Assembly: GCA_022448315.1 (NCBI GenBank)
Contig: JAKVCA010000016.1
Coordinates: forward strand, 56,684 to 120,683
Length of the DNA: 64,000 nt
Direction of reading: 5' to 3'
Source of the DNA: Pirellulaceae bacterium
GTDB lineage: Bacteria > Planctomycetota > Planctomycetia > Pirellulales > Pirellulaceae
The stretch's first letter is position 1. Each line of letters starts with the position of its first letter. A program made the position numbers and the translations under genes. The notes under the pieces are model-generated. The model ran no database searches, was not told the origin of the DNA, and saw nothing but the letters and a program-made list of their open reading frames with translations. Positions 28,501 to 36,359 of this stretch are shown here, piece by piece.

Positions 28501-29931
28501 CTCTTCACGCTTCAGATCGTCTGTCGTATCGGAAGGTGAAAGCGAATTCAAATAGATAAGAACTGACTTGCGAATGGAGTCGGGAACGTCGTAAAACGGC
28601 CGTGTTCCAGAGTCTGAACTGGAAGATAAGCAGTCTGCCACTTCTGAAGTCAAAATAGGGGTCTTTAGGGTCGTTCGTGGGCGTGCTAAGTCAAGTTCAT
28701 GGCACGCGGCACACCCATGAGCTTGATAAATACTTTGGCCTCTTTCGAAAGAACCCTCGATGGGACTGCTGCCCGATTCGCCCACCTTCGTTTCTGGAAG
28801 TCTGCGAGTTCTCAGGTAGGTCGTGATGGCAGTTCTCTCTTTGGAGGTTAGCGGAACCGCGTGCATTCTAGATAGAGGATCCACTTTGAGCGGATTTTCC
28901 AGCCATTGATTCAATTCATCACTTGATCGCTTGGAACCGATGAAACGCAGATCCGTTGTGAAGGTCACCATGGATTCCATCGAGTGGCAAGCGATACATC
29001 CGGTCGAGTGAAAGAGTTTGTCACCCTCGACGACCTCTTTGGAGTCGACGGCAAAATCCCCGACTTCACTCTGTTTCTTCTGCCGACCCACCAGGTAGGC
29101 CAGTAAGTCTTCGACATCCTGATTCGAAAGCGCGAATTTCGGCATGGAAGTTCTCGATTGACTTCCGTCCTCGTCCGAGTTTGCCTCTAGCGGATGAAGG
29201 ATCGAAGAATGATTTCGCAACCAGTTTCTCAGCCAAGGTTCTGCCGGCAGAGACCGCTTTGCGAATAATTGCGGACTGGTTTCGACCTCCCACCCGTTGG
29301 TGACGGCGTGGCACGCTTGGCAGCGAAGTTGATCGACCCATGCGAGGCCCTCCTTCATCTGATCCGCCCGCTGATCTTGATCTTCATGCGCTAGACGCAA
29401 TGGAGACAGGGGTTCCGGGAGGAAGCTGGGATTTGAGGTGCTGATCTTTAAGGCGCTGGTCTGTTTGTTGGGTTTGAAGTCGATTTCAATTTCCTGCCAG
29501 TCCGCTCCCACGGTGAACGGAGTCGTCGCTTGTGGCTGGCCTTCAGCCAGCAGCCCTGAGCCAACAACACGGTTATTCATTTGCATGCGATAATCGCCGT
29601 CCCCAGAAAGTGTCCATTGATAGGTGCCCGGACCATCAGGGAGCCAAAGCCCACGGTAGTTAACTTGTTTGGGCGGTTGCCGCAGAGATGGATGGGGAAA
29701 GCCGTTGCCGAAATCAAAACGTGGTGTTTCGACAACGTCAGTCAAACGGTGACCATCCGGCAACGTGTAGGTCACGATCACACCGGGCAATAGGCCTTCC
29801 TCAAGACTCTGCGCGTTCAGTTGCGATGTTGAAATAAGGAAGAGGAAAGTCAGGGCATGCCGGGCGATTCCGGGTTGGATTGGTTTTGGCTCGCGGAAAG
29901 AGAATCCATTTCGTGGTATCGCGTCATGCAT
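25588..29931 (-). CDS. giant secreted pentaheme cytochrome c / beta-propeller protein
   Basis: A 1447-residue protein with a signal segment at ~24-41 (ALTFLFLISTSQLNAQ). An N-terminal PA14-like beta domain is suggested at ~45-165 (PDGPGTYQWTLSGDGDYR). Five CxxCH haem motifs follow: CQACH 204, CIACH 312, CAACH 407, CAQCH 489 and CTSCH 611. The C-terminal half from ~990 is a six-bladed propeller of the sugar-dehydrogenase/GSDH kind, seen as repeats such as WMPTALSWSPSGKLYVASLKG, GHRFPIGLAQNRKGLIVV and GELYIGGIRDSG, ending in a strand-rich tail. This architecture is typical of planctomycete periplasmic oxidoreductases whose substrates are unknown. It is probably translocated by Sec with haem attached in the periplasm. 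Monocistronic. Confidence 0.88.
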   Translation of the reverse strand: MHDAIPRNGFSFREPKPIQPGIARHALTFLFLISTSQLNAQSLEEGLLPGVIVTYTLPDGHRLTDVVETPRFDFGNGFPHPSLRQPPKQVNYRGLWLPDGPGTYQWTLSGDGDYRMQMNNRVVGSGLLAEGQPQATTPFTVGADWQEIEIDFKPNKQTSALKISTSNPSFLPEPLSPLRLAHEDQDQRADQMKEGLAWVDQLRCQACHAVTNGWEVETSPQLFAKRSLPAEPWLRNWLRNHSSILHPLEANSDEDGSQSRTSMPKFALSNQDVEDLLAYLVGRQKKQSEVGDFAVDSKEVVEGDKLFHSTGCIACHSMESMVTFTTDLRFIGSKRSSDELNQWLENPLKVDPLSRMHAVPLTSKERTAITTYLRTRRLPETKVGESGSSPIEGSFERGQSIYQAHGCAACHELDLARPRTTLKTPILTSEVADCLSSSSDSGTRPFYDVPDSIRKSVLIYLNSLSPSDTTDDLKREELPVSLQIKRLGCAQCHSRNFSGGIEKNLLQYDKWFAKAGINPVLVRPPALNGVGDKLTDEAWSLVMGKGLRRRDWLTIRMPRYNLDEKDRLRIQQHYQALDAQVEGVQAPPTEVTIATAAITGPRLVTTDGFGCTSCHGIGKQQPIGSEPQNLGPSLSEVDQWIRRSWFERWVRAPARMTPRMEMPSVQVPVQGVLNENLEQQLSSLWQTINTPGFEPPRANPVRIVRHGNHRTQQNARVLTDVMRIKGATLTKPLVIALPNRNTILFDLETGRLSHWWLGDVARQYTEGKTWFWEPGGPPIMDFKGDHAEWQIERNDQWLSPINRGQFVTEAESWHWVKGGLEVKCVMTFAESETTQNDKSQTVHLIQRFEPRSAGQLNAGFEATGFTRQVRWEGLQERQRVRLAPDITLTGEADSVVADDQILNLKNPLPWQLAHFSEGANWDPENQSFEFLAGEDGALTIQLDYSTRLPVDQLQEITKTDDTEGSTAFLNSEIAPGFKTEQIPVNEDWMPTALSWSPSGKLYVASLKGRIWEVIDTNADRLEDQARVIGDELAAPFGIYATDEYVDVVNKFALLRLLDTDQDNDFDSVRTLASGWGHTVDYHDWAVGLPREPDGSYLIALSCQQDQREKRASKFRGQVLKLIPPTSPESSHQRYDIKTLSGGHRFPIGLAQNRKGLIVVTDNQGNYNPFNELNHVQPGKRFGFINAWEKKEGLEFDLTPPAINIPHPWTRSVNGICFLETPSEVQNSERPSTTAFGPFEGHLIGCEYDTRRLVRMSTEMVDGVLQGGIYPFSKTADDAQQLLLGPITCAVSPRGELYIGGIRDSGWGGANNLGTLLRLRYQADQIPCGIAEINILKQGFRLHFTKPVNRSKAEMVGNYLIESYTRLSTPQYGGTDARRRKESVAEIRVAEDGLSVDLQLIGELRKGFVYEFTLENLTADAAIFFPSAGYYTANRIPVEGATTNLQSP

Positions 29932-30065
29932 GCGACAAGAGGCCCGTCAAGAGTTTGTTGATGGATGCGTGTTTCCATCTTACCGACAGGCGGTCAGCAT
30001 TTGAACGCAGACTCTTCCGGATTCTGCCAAAGCTTTTAGATTCGAAGAAAGAAAACGGGCAGGGT

Positions 30066-30950
30066 TTACACGGCATGCCAATTTTCTGGAAGTGTGACAG
30101 AGTCAAGGACTTTTAACGTCGCGCGAGATTTGTTCAACACATAGAAATGAAGTCCAGGGACGCCGTAATCAATCAGCTCTTGAACCTGCTTGATTGCGAA
30201 ATTGACTCCCTGCTCGAACTGCCATTCTGGATTGTCCTCTTTGGCGAGTTGTTGGATAAACTCGTCCGGCAACTTGGAGCCACACATGGATGCCAGTCTT
30301 TGGATCTGGCCAAGATCCGTCACGGGAAGAATTCCAGGAATGATCGGAGCCGAGATTTCAAGTTCTTCGCATTGCCTTACAAAATTGAAATAATCATCGT
30401 TGTTGTAGAAAAGTTGCGTGATCACAACATCCGCGCCAGCATCCACTTTTCGTTTCAGGTTGATGAGGTCGAGTTCTGGGCTCGCACATTCCTGATGCGT
30501 CTCCGGATAGCCTGCGACTGCGACACCAAAGTCAAAAGAGCTGTCTCGAATGAGGGTGACTAGTTCATTTGCGTAACGCAGCCCTCTTTCGACCGGCTTA
30601 AATTCAGTGGCGCCGTTCGGAGGGTCACCGCGCAACGCGACAATATGGTCCACTCCTGAATTTTTTGCATCCTCCAGATATTGATTCAACTCTTCGCACG
30701 TCGAACCCACAACGGTCAGGTGTGAGGCGACAGGCAAGTTAAACTCTTGCTTGAGTCGCCGACAGATTTCGAGCGTTTTGCCTTGGGTTGATCCACCTGC
30801 TCCATAGGTACATGTCACAAAATCCGGTTTGAACCGCATCAGATCGCCAAGTTGGCTGAATAATGCGGACATCCCTTTATCTGTTTTAGGTGGAAACAAT
30901 TCATAGGAGAGTCCGAATCGACCGGAAGCAAAAAATTTTGATAAGCTCAT
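30066..30950 (-). CDS. metF: 5,10-methylenetetrahydrofolate reductase
   Basis: FAD enzyme that makes 5-methyl-THF for methionine synthesis, 294 residues as in other bacterial MetF. Recognisable segments are YELFPPKTDKG, FVTCTYGAGGSTQGKTLE, VASHLTVVGSTCEEL, DHIVALRGDPP, FGVAVAGYPETHQ, KVDAGADVVITQLFYNNDDYF and PIIPGILPVT. The region between metF and the divergent diguanylate cyclase (30951-31276) shows no SAM or cobalamin riboswitch that can be recognised by eye. Confidence 0.97.
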   Translation of the reverse strand: MSLSKFFASGRFGLSYELFPPKTDKGMSALFSQLGDLMRFKPDFVTCTYGAGGSTQGKTLEICRRLKQEFNLPVASHLTVVGSTCEELNQYLEDAKNSGVDHIVALRGDPPNGATEFKPVERGLRYANELVTLIRDSSFDFGVAVAGYPETHQECASPELDLINLKRKVDAGADVVITQLFYNNDDYFNFVRQCEELEISAPIIPGILPVTDLGQIQRLASMCGSKLPDEFIQQLAKEDNPEWQFEQGVNFAIKQVQELIDYGVPGLHFYVLNKSRATLKVLDSVTLPENWHAV

Positions 30951-31276
30951 GGTGCAGGTTGCTGGATCAATTTAAGGAGAGCTCTTCGCCCAATAGTTAT
31001 TTGGTTCGAGGTCGATTTGCGTTGGGAAAGTGCCCTCAGCGAGACATAAGGGCGAAAAAAATCGCGTGTGCTTTGACCTGTTCAGCTTACTAAGAACAGA
31101 GCGTTTCGACCAGTTGGTTTTCAGAGGATCATGAATTCAAATCCCATCCTTTTGTGCGATTTGCAGGCAAGGAGCCAATCATTTTCAAGCCGCAAATTTT
31201 TACAGTTTCCTCGCAATCTCTCTGCTAAGGTCCATAATTGAGTGGTGGTTTCTTTTTTTAGGGAAAAGGTTCTCCG
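30951..31276. promoter_or_regulatory. divergent intergenic region metF / diguanylate cyclase
   Basis: About 326 bases that must contain both promoters. A CATAAT hexamer at 31230-31235 is a possible -10 for the plus-strand gene, but without a good -35. No gene, RNA or repeat was seen. Confidence 0.35.
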
Positions 31277-32302
31277 GTGAACCCTGAGCTTAATCAGCAA
31301 CTTGCAATATTTGTCGCATTGATTGTATTTGGCGCTGTTCTGGTGTCCGGAGGGATCATTGTCGGCATGTTCGTAGCCCGGAACCGTCACAAGACACTGC
31401 ACGCGGAGGAGGTAAGATACCAACGCTTGCTTGAAATGGTGGGTGGCCTTTCTGACTGGACCCAAGGCTTCGCCGGGGACGTCCATCAATACGGTAGCCG
31501 GCTCAAGCATCTTCTCAATCAAGTCGATAATTCTGAGGAGGTCAGACAGGCGTCGTCTGAACTGAATGACCAAGGGATTCTTGGAGAGCTACTGCAGGCC
31601 AACGAATTATTGCGCGAGCGTTTGCATACCGCAGAGGAGTCTTTGGCAGAAAAGGCGCAGGAAGTTCAGGATTACCTGTCCCAAGCCCTTACCGATCCAT
31701 TGACGCAGTTGCCAAATCGGAGAGCGTTCGAGGATGAATTCGCTCGAAGGTTCGCCCAGTGGCAGCGGTACAGTACGCCTCTCTCGCTCGTCATCATCGA
31801 TGTCGACCATTTCAAAAAGATCAATGACCAGCACGGCCATCTTGCAGGGGATCAAATTCTCAAAGCCATGGCCCGCCGTCTAAAGAAAGTGGTCCGAGAG
31901 TCAGACATGCTCGTTCGTTATGGGGGTGAGGAGTTCGCTGTCGTGATGCCGTGTTCGAATGTGACAGACGCGGGCTTGGCTGCTTTGAGGCTGTGTCAAA
32001 CGATTGCCCAGCAAAAAGAGGATTCGGCAGGGCATTCATTGGAGGTCACCATCAGTTGTGGGGCGGCACAGGCCGTTGGAGGAGACACGATGATCGCTTT
32101 GATTCAACGAGCAGATCAAGCTCTCTACGCGGCCAAGAGTTATGGACGCAACTGCGCGTTCTATCACGATGGCGTTCAAGCCAAGCATGTTGGCTCTGCA
32201 GAGCCTGTGTTGGCTGAAGAACTGCGAGGTGGAATCCCGACTCGATTCAATCAGGTCTGTGATAACTTGAGAAATCGCTTGATTGAAGTGACGGAACCTT
32301 AG
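31277..32302 (+). CDS. membrane-anchored diguanylate cyclase (GGDEF)
   Basis: Synthesises cyclic di-GMP. One membrane helix at ~10-34 (IFVALIVFGAVLVSGGIIVG) is followed by a coiled-coil linker (~40-130) and a complete GGDEF domain (~135-300). The active-site loop is GGEEF at 216-220. The product-inhibition I-site RESD lies at 207-210, exactly five residues before GGEEF. DVDHFKKIND carries the metal-binding Asp. All residues for activity and feedback control are present. No sensory domain is recognisable between helix and GGDEF. It starts with GTG at 31277 after GGGAAAAGG. No EAL or PilZ gene is nearby. Confidence 0.95.
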   Translation: MNPELNQQLAIFVALIVFGAVLVSGGIIVGMFVARNRHKTLHAEEVRYQRLLEMVGGLSDWTQGFAGDVHQYGSRLKHLLNQVDNSEEVRQASSELNDQGILGELLQANELLRERLHTAEESLAEKAQEVQDYLSQALTDPLTQLPNRRAFEDEFARRFAQWQRYSTPLSLVIIDVDHFKKINDQHGHLAGDQILKAMARRLKKVVRESDMLVRYGGEEFAVVMPCSNVTDAGLAALRLCQTIAQQKEDSAGHSLEVTISCGAAQAVGGDTMIALIQRADQALYAAKSYGRNCAFYHDGVQAKHVGSAEPVLAEELRGGIPTRFNQVCDNLRNRLIEVTEP

Positions 32303-32646
32303 GTCGATATTGCGGATCGGCTGATCGACCTGTCGGGAGCTGCACGATGCAACGCAAGAATGACGTGCAAGATCAGGGATCAGGTTGCGAATGCTCAAAG
32401 CGACCTCGTCGGGAATCCGACCCTCTTGGTTTTCTTCGGTACGTATCTCCCCGCCAGAAGAAGATGCACGAGTTGAACGTGTGGTGAGTCGTTTGGCGAA
32501 GTGGACGTAAGAAGTCTTGTTGTTTCGTTTCCAACGTTAAAGTCAGTTGCAACAATTCTAAAAGGGGGCACTCTCAGAGCGCTCGAGATAAGTTTTATTC
32601 AGTTCGACAATGGGGGTATTTGGGACACGCCCGAGGCGTGTCGTAC
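32303..32646. other. convergent intergenic region with one hairpin
   Basis: No gene seen. At 32624-32642, immediately beyond the stop of the minus-strand sulfatase-fold gene, there is a perfect 8-bp inverted repeat GACACGCC / GGCGTGTC with a CGA loop. It lacks a T tract, so it is only a weak terminator candidate. Confidence 0.45.
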
Positions 32647-33867
32647 TCAGTCCTTCAGTCGGCCAGGGATGCCAGTAGAGGCGCTCTCCGTTTTCGAGTC
32701 ACGCAGTTCGGTCAAGGCAAGGCGGAGTTGCTCCGTGATCGATCCCAGTCTCTGAGAGATTTCGTTGATGTCGTTTCTGTCATCCGGCTTAACGAAAAGG
32801 TTGGGTTCGGACGATTTCCGGAGTTTTAAAAACCAGTCCTCTGTGCGAATGCCCACTTCGTGTTGGGAACGGAGTAAGCAGCGGTCCCTGCAGGTCATGC
32901 CGGGTTGTTTGATGCGGTGCAAAAGCGAACGAGAATCGGCATATGGGGGCTCAGTCACGTAATCGATGAGGGTTGGGCCAATATCAAGCCAGGAGGCCAA
33001 GCCCTGACTTCGGAGGCTGCGAGTGTGTTCACCGTCAACAACAAAGAGTGGAACTTGAGCGGTGTCTGTCCATAGCGTTGCATCATCAAGACATGATCCG
33101 TGGGCACCCAAGTTGCAACCTCGGGGCGCACTGACAATCAGCAGTGGGCGAATCGAGGAAGGAATCGCCTCCAGCCAATTCTGGGTGGCCTGTAAACAAA
33201 AATCGATCACCTGGATTTGCGCGCCGTAACTGACTTGCCACCGAAGTAAGTCATCGGAGTCCAACGGATCCTGATTTGTAATCGGGGAGGGTAAAATCCA
33301 CGTGGGCGGATCTCCAATTTCTTCATCGAATAATGTATCCCGCATTCCAGTTGGTGCGTCCCAAGGCCCCATCATGCCTTGCAGATGAATCCAGTTCACG
33401 GTCGCTGAATGGTCTGCCGAAGAGATCCGATGGAGTGCGGTATCGATTTGCTGGAACAATGTGGTCTGTTCAAGATCGTCCACTGCTTGGGTCGCCGAGG
33501 GAACCGCCATCGTTTCCACCGAGGAGAATCCAGTTTCCCTTGCGATTTGAAGCACCTTTTCGTCGTCGGATATCAGCCGCGAAGTCACCGAACGCTCACA
33601 GAGTTGCTCGGCCAGCGTCGTGTGTCCATTCGTTCCACCCCAAAGGTTCTGGAATGCCTCTCCCGCTTGAGTGTTTGGGGTTAGGCATTGTTCCATCAGC
33701 AAGCTGGATGCGGCAAGTTGATTCCAGCCGGGGGTCGCCAGCCAGGTATTACCATAAGGTCCAAGAAACGCCGTGTTGACGCTGTCAAACGTAAGTACCA
33801 CAGCGCCCCGTCTAGATTGTGCCCCTCGTTCTGTAGCTTGTATTTCTATAGGTCCGACTTCACTCAT
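32647..33867 (-). CDS. sulfatase-fold protein lacking the catalytic cysteine motif
   Basis: A 406-residue member of the alkaline-phosphatase/sulfatase superfamily by overall pattern: VVLTFDSVNTAFLGPYGN, then TPGWNQLAASSLL, and later PLLIVSAPRG, GAHGSC and QVPLFVV, which parallel the usual LR.D.LG.YGN, TPNLDRLA, D.GE..G.HG and ..VPL motifs. The sulfatase activation motif CxPSR is absent; the equivalent stretch reads CLTPNTQAGEAF. Several metal-binding Asp positions are also altered. It is therefore probably not an active sulfatase. There is no signal peptide, so it would be cytoplasmic, unlike most planctomycete sulfatases. The ATG at 33867 follows AGCAGG. Confidence 0.78.
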   Translation of the reverse strand: MSEVGPIEIQATERGAQSRRGAVVLTFDSVNTAFLGPYGNTWLATPGWNQLAASSLLMEQCLTPNTQAGEAFQNLWGGTNGHTTLAEQLCERSVTSRLISDDEKVLQIARETGFSSVETMAVPSATQAVDDLEQTTLFQQIDTALHRISSADHSATVNWIHLQGMMGPWDAPTGMRDTLFDEEIGDPPTWILPSPITNQDPLDSDDLLRWQVSYGAQIQVIDFCLQATQNWLEAIPSSIRPLLIVSAPRGCNLGAHGSCLDDATLWTDTAQVPLFVVDGEHTRSLRSQGLASWLDIGPTLIDYVTEPPYADSRSLLHRIKQPGMTCRDRCLLRSQHEVGIRTEDWFLKLRKSSEPNLFVKPDDRNDINEISQRLGSITEQLRLALTELRDSKTESASTGIPGRLKD

Positions 33868-34092
33868 ACTACCTGCTTTTCTGTGAGGTCGACTTTTGTC
33901 ATCTTATAGCTACCGCTTTGCGAAATACGAGCCTAAAACTTGTCGTTTGGCCATTTTCAGAAAGGCTCGTCATTTCGAGAGATGCCCATTCCGGGGCTCC
34001 CTCGGAGTCCTATCGTCGTGAGTTAACGTCGTACCGCAAGTCCTCGAATGCGGTACATTTGCTAATTCATTGTGTCATGAAAGGATGATTCA

Positions 34093-34644
34093 TTGAAATA
34101 CGATCGAAGCCGCTTAATCGAGTTGGTCAGGGAATCCGCGTTGCAGTTCGGCGATTTTACCTTGGCGTCGGGGAAGAAAGCGACCTATTACCTCGACTGC
34201 CGAAAACTGACCCTGTCTTCGGAAGGAGCGGTTCAGGTGGCCGCAGGGATGTTGGAGGTCATTGGTGATGAACTCCCCGACGCCGTTGGCGGAATGGCCA
34301 TCGGTGCTGATCCTATCACTGGAGCCATCGTGACGCTGGCGGGGATGAAGGGTCAAAGCCTTAAAGGTTTCATCGTAAGGAAAGAGGCAAAAACCCATGG
34401 GACGGGACGAAGTGTAGAGGGGCCTGTCCAGCCGGGTGAGAAGGTTGTTGTGGTAGAGGACGTCGTGACGACTGGGGGAAGTTCGGTTCAGGCGATCGAA
34501 AGAGTGCGCGAGTACGGTTTAGAGGTGATTGGGGTAATCGGCATCATCGATCGCCTCGCCGGCGGGGCGGAGAATTTTTCGGCTGCGGGTGTCCCTTACC
34601 AGTCGTTGCTTACCATCGAAGATTTTGGGATCACGCCGACTTAA
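34093..34644 (+). CDS. pyrE: orotate phosphoribosyltransferase
   Basis: Forms OMP from orotate and PRPP in pyrimidine synthesis. The 183 residues include the N-terminal GDFTLASGKKATYYLDCRK, the flexible catalytic loop KEAKTHGTGR (~97-106), and the PRPP-binding motif VVVVEDVVTTGGS with the acidic pair E122-D123. It starts with TTG at 34093, preceded by AAAGGATG; no ATG gives a complete N-terminus. It appears to be transcribed alone, divergent from the sulfatase-fold gene. Confidence 0.97.
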   Translation: MKYDRSRLIELVRESALQFGDFTLASGKKATYYLDCRKLTLSSEGAVQVAAGMLEVIGDELPDAVGGMAIGADPITGAIVTLAGMKGQSLKGFIVRKEAKTHGTGRSVEGPVQPGEKVVVVEDVVTTGGSSVQAIERVREYGLEVIGVIGIIDRLAGGAENFSAAGVPYQSLLTIEDFGITPT

Positions 34645-34791
34645 TGAACTGCCTGCTGTGATGTTGTGCCGTTTCTCCACTCTTGCAGAAAGGGCATTGC
34701 ACTACCGAACTCGGGCCGCCGGAATTGAGTTGATATGTCTCCAACGAGCACCCTGAACTTGTGACGAGGGGCACGGCTTGGGAGGATCGCC

Positions 34792-35454
34792 TTGGCAACG
34801 TCATTGCATCAGCAACTCAAAGCAAGTTACGCCGAGAAGCTGCAGGGAGCGGAAGAGATCGCCCTGGGTGACTATCGCGTGGATGTGGCATTTCCCGGTG
34901 GCGTGGTCGAAATCCAGCATGCTTCGCTCGCCTCTATCCGTAAAAAGACGCGCGAACTCCTTGAGGATCATCATGTTGTGATTGTCAAACCCCTGATTTT
35001 TCGTCGGAAACTGATTAAATATGCAAAGAAAGATGGTGCCGTCGTTGGTAGTCGATTCAGTCCGAAACGTGGTTGCTGGCTAGACGTTTTTGAGGACCTC
35101 ATCTACTTGAGAGACGTGTTTCCCCACGAACGATTAACAATTGAATTGCCAGCTGTCGAAATCGAGGAACATCGCTACCCCAAAAAGAAGCCCCGTTTCC
35201 GAAAAGCCAACTACCATATTTCGGATCAAGTTTTGACGCGACTTATTGAAACTCGTGTTTTGGAAAGTCGAGCGGATATTGTCAAACTCCTGCCAACTCC
35301 GCTGCCCGGGGAGTTTGATACAGGCGACTTGTCTGATTTATGGGGCGTTTCCCGCTGGCTTTGTCAGCGAATCACGTATTTCCTACGCGAGATCAGGGTC
35401 ATTGAGACAATTGGCAAACGTGGGCGATCCATGCTTTACCGACCCGCGAGCTGA
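34792..35454 (+). CDS. putative PD-(D/E)xK-like nuclease with C-terminal helical/wHTH domain
   Basis: A 220-residue protein not recognised by name. The N-terminal part (LGDYRVDVAFPGGVVEIQHA, residues ~25-44) has the D...(x7)...ExQ pattern of restriction-endonuclease-like folds and looks like the core of CoiA-type nucleases, where VEIQ is followed by S/A and a helix (LASIRKKTRELL). The next strand HHVVIVKPL and a conserved Lys-rich stretch fit that fold. The C-terminal part (~150-220) has helices resembling a winged helix (DLSDLWGVSRWLCQRITYFL, ETIGKRGRSMLYRP). The TTG start at 34792 is backed by GGAGG eight bases before. The DNA-processing role is inferred. Confidence 0.65.
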   Translation: MATSLHQQLKASYAEKLQGAEEIALGDYRVDVAFPGGVVEIQHASLASIRKKTRELLEDHHVVIVKPLIFRRKLIKYAKKDGAVVGSRFSPKRGCWLDVFEDLIYLRDVFPHERLTIELPAVEIEEHRYPKKKPRFRKANYHISDQVLTRLIETRVLESRADIVKLLPTPLPGEFDTGDLSDLWGVSRWLCQRITYFLREIRVIETIGKRGRSMLYRPAS

Positions 35455-35464
35455 GCGCGCATAA

Positions 35465-35489
35465 AAACGACCCGTGAATCGGGTCGTTT
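35465..35489. terminator. bidirectional rho-independent terminator
   Basis: Perfect 10-bp stem AAACGACCCG / CGGGTCGTTT with a 5-base loop, placed between two convergent genes (35454 and 35520). The arms themselves end in A and T runs and can serve both directions. Confidence 0.82.
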
Positions 35490-35519
35490 ATGGTTGGGGT
35501 TAGCTGAGACTGTCGCGGG

Positions 35520-36299
35520 CTATGATGAAGCCTTCGCTTTCGTTCTCGCTTCGCGAAGACCGCGGCTGAGGATGTCTCTCAAAAACGGCGAGTAATCTTC
35601 GTATTTGGTTTGATCCGGCGCCCCGTCGGCGTACTGATAAATAGCATCCCTAGGCTTTTTGCCCAGAGCAATCAGAGTTGAACTCAAGGTCGACGCTTGA
35701 GGGTCTCGGCGTACAATCGTGGGCCTTCCCGGAGGTGAAGGGCTGCGGGCGAACACTTTGCTTGCGACGGCCAAGAATTTGACTGGCGAATCCAAGGTTT
35801 GGAGTGTCAGCAGACGTTGGGCCATGGCGACCCGCTCGTCCCGCATATCGTTGACATCACCCGTGCCGATCACGTTCAGCCCTTCATCGAGCACTTGGGC
35901 GTCGATCTCGGCGCCCCCGTGGACCACCCATCCGAATTCGAAGTCGGCAATGACGAGATTCACTCCCTCATATTGGCCTGTTTCCAACTCTGTCATCGCG
36001 ACATCGACTGCGCGGCGGGCGTTTGAGCAACGCAAAAGGTCCCGACAGAGTTTTGTCCGGGAGCGAGTTGCCATTGAGGACATGTACTTACGACGGGGAG
36101 TCGCACCTACGAGCAGTCCATGCTGGTTGACACCAAGCCAGGTTCCGCCAGATTTGCGGTCCAAGCTTGCGAGGATTCGTGGTTTTCCAGACTGAATGGA
36201 GGGGGTTTGATATGAAAAATCCGGTCGATCATCCAGATTGTAGGCTGCAAGAATCGGAGATTCCGGAACGAGTTGGTAAAGTATCGCCAAGAGGCTCAT
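35520..36299 (-). CDS. NRDE-family protein (TANGO2-like)
   Basis: A 259-residue protein of the NRDE/TANGO2 family (Ntn-hydrolase-like). The family motif appears as NLDDRPDF instead of NRDE, followed by GGTWLGVNQHGLLVGATPRR, LETGQYEGVNLVIADF and NVIGTGDVNDMRDERVA. The initiator Met is followed by SLLAILYQ, not the Cys2 that would act as nucleophile in an active Ntn hydrolase, so catalysis in that manner is unlikely. The start at 36299 has AGAAGG six bases upstream and lies inside a strong inverted-repeat structure described as a finding. Known relatives are linked to haem/lipid handling, but the function here is not known. Confidence 0.87.
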   Translation of the reverse strand: MSLLAILYQLVPESPILAAYNLDDRPDFSYQTPSIQSGKPRILASLDRKSGGTWLGVNQHGLLVGATPRRKYMSSMATRSRTKLCRDLLRCSNARRAVDVAMTELETGQYEGVNLVIADFEFGWVVHGGAEIDAQVLDEGLNVIGTGDVNDMRDERVAMAQRLLTLQTLDSPVKFLAVASKVFARSPSPPGRPTIVRRDPQASTLSSTLIALGKKPRDAIYQYADGAPDQTKYEDYSPFLRDILSRGLREARTKAKASS

Positions 36300-36359
36300 A
36301 CATGACCTTCTTTGCTAGTAGCTTGTGTGGTTGAACACCAGAAACCACACAATGTATGA
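36296..36359 (-). promoter_or_regulatory. nested inverted repeat covering the start codon of the NRDE gene
   Basis: Inner perfect 10-bp stem TTGTGTGGTT / AACCACACAA (36323-36332 and 36343-36352) and an outer 8-bp pairing TCATACAT / ATGTATGA (36296-36303 and 36352-36359). In the mRNA (minus strand) the outer stem would hold the ATG start at 36299, with the AGAAGG ribosome binding site in the internal loop. This would be a translation-control structure if formed. Confidence 0.5.

Noticed and set aside
31121-31160. T-arm-like TTCAAATCCC suggesting a tRNA 3' half
   Set aside because: No matching T stem, acceptor stem or anticodon arm can be folded around it.
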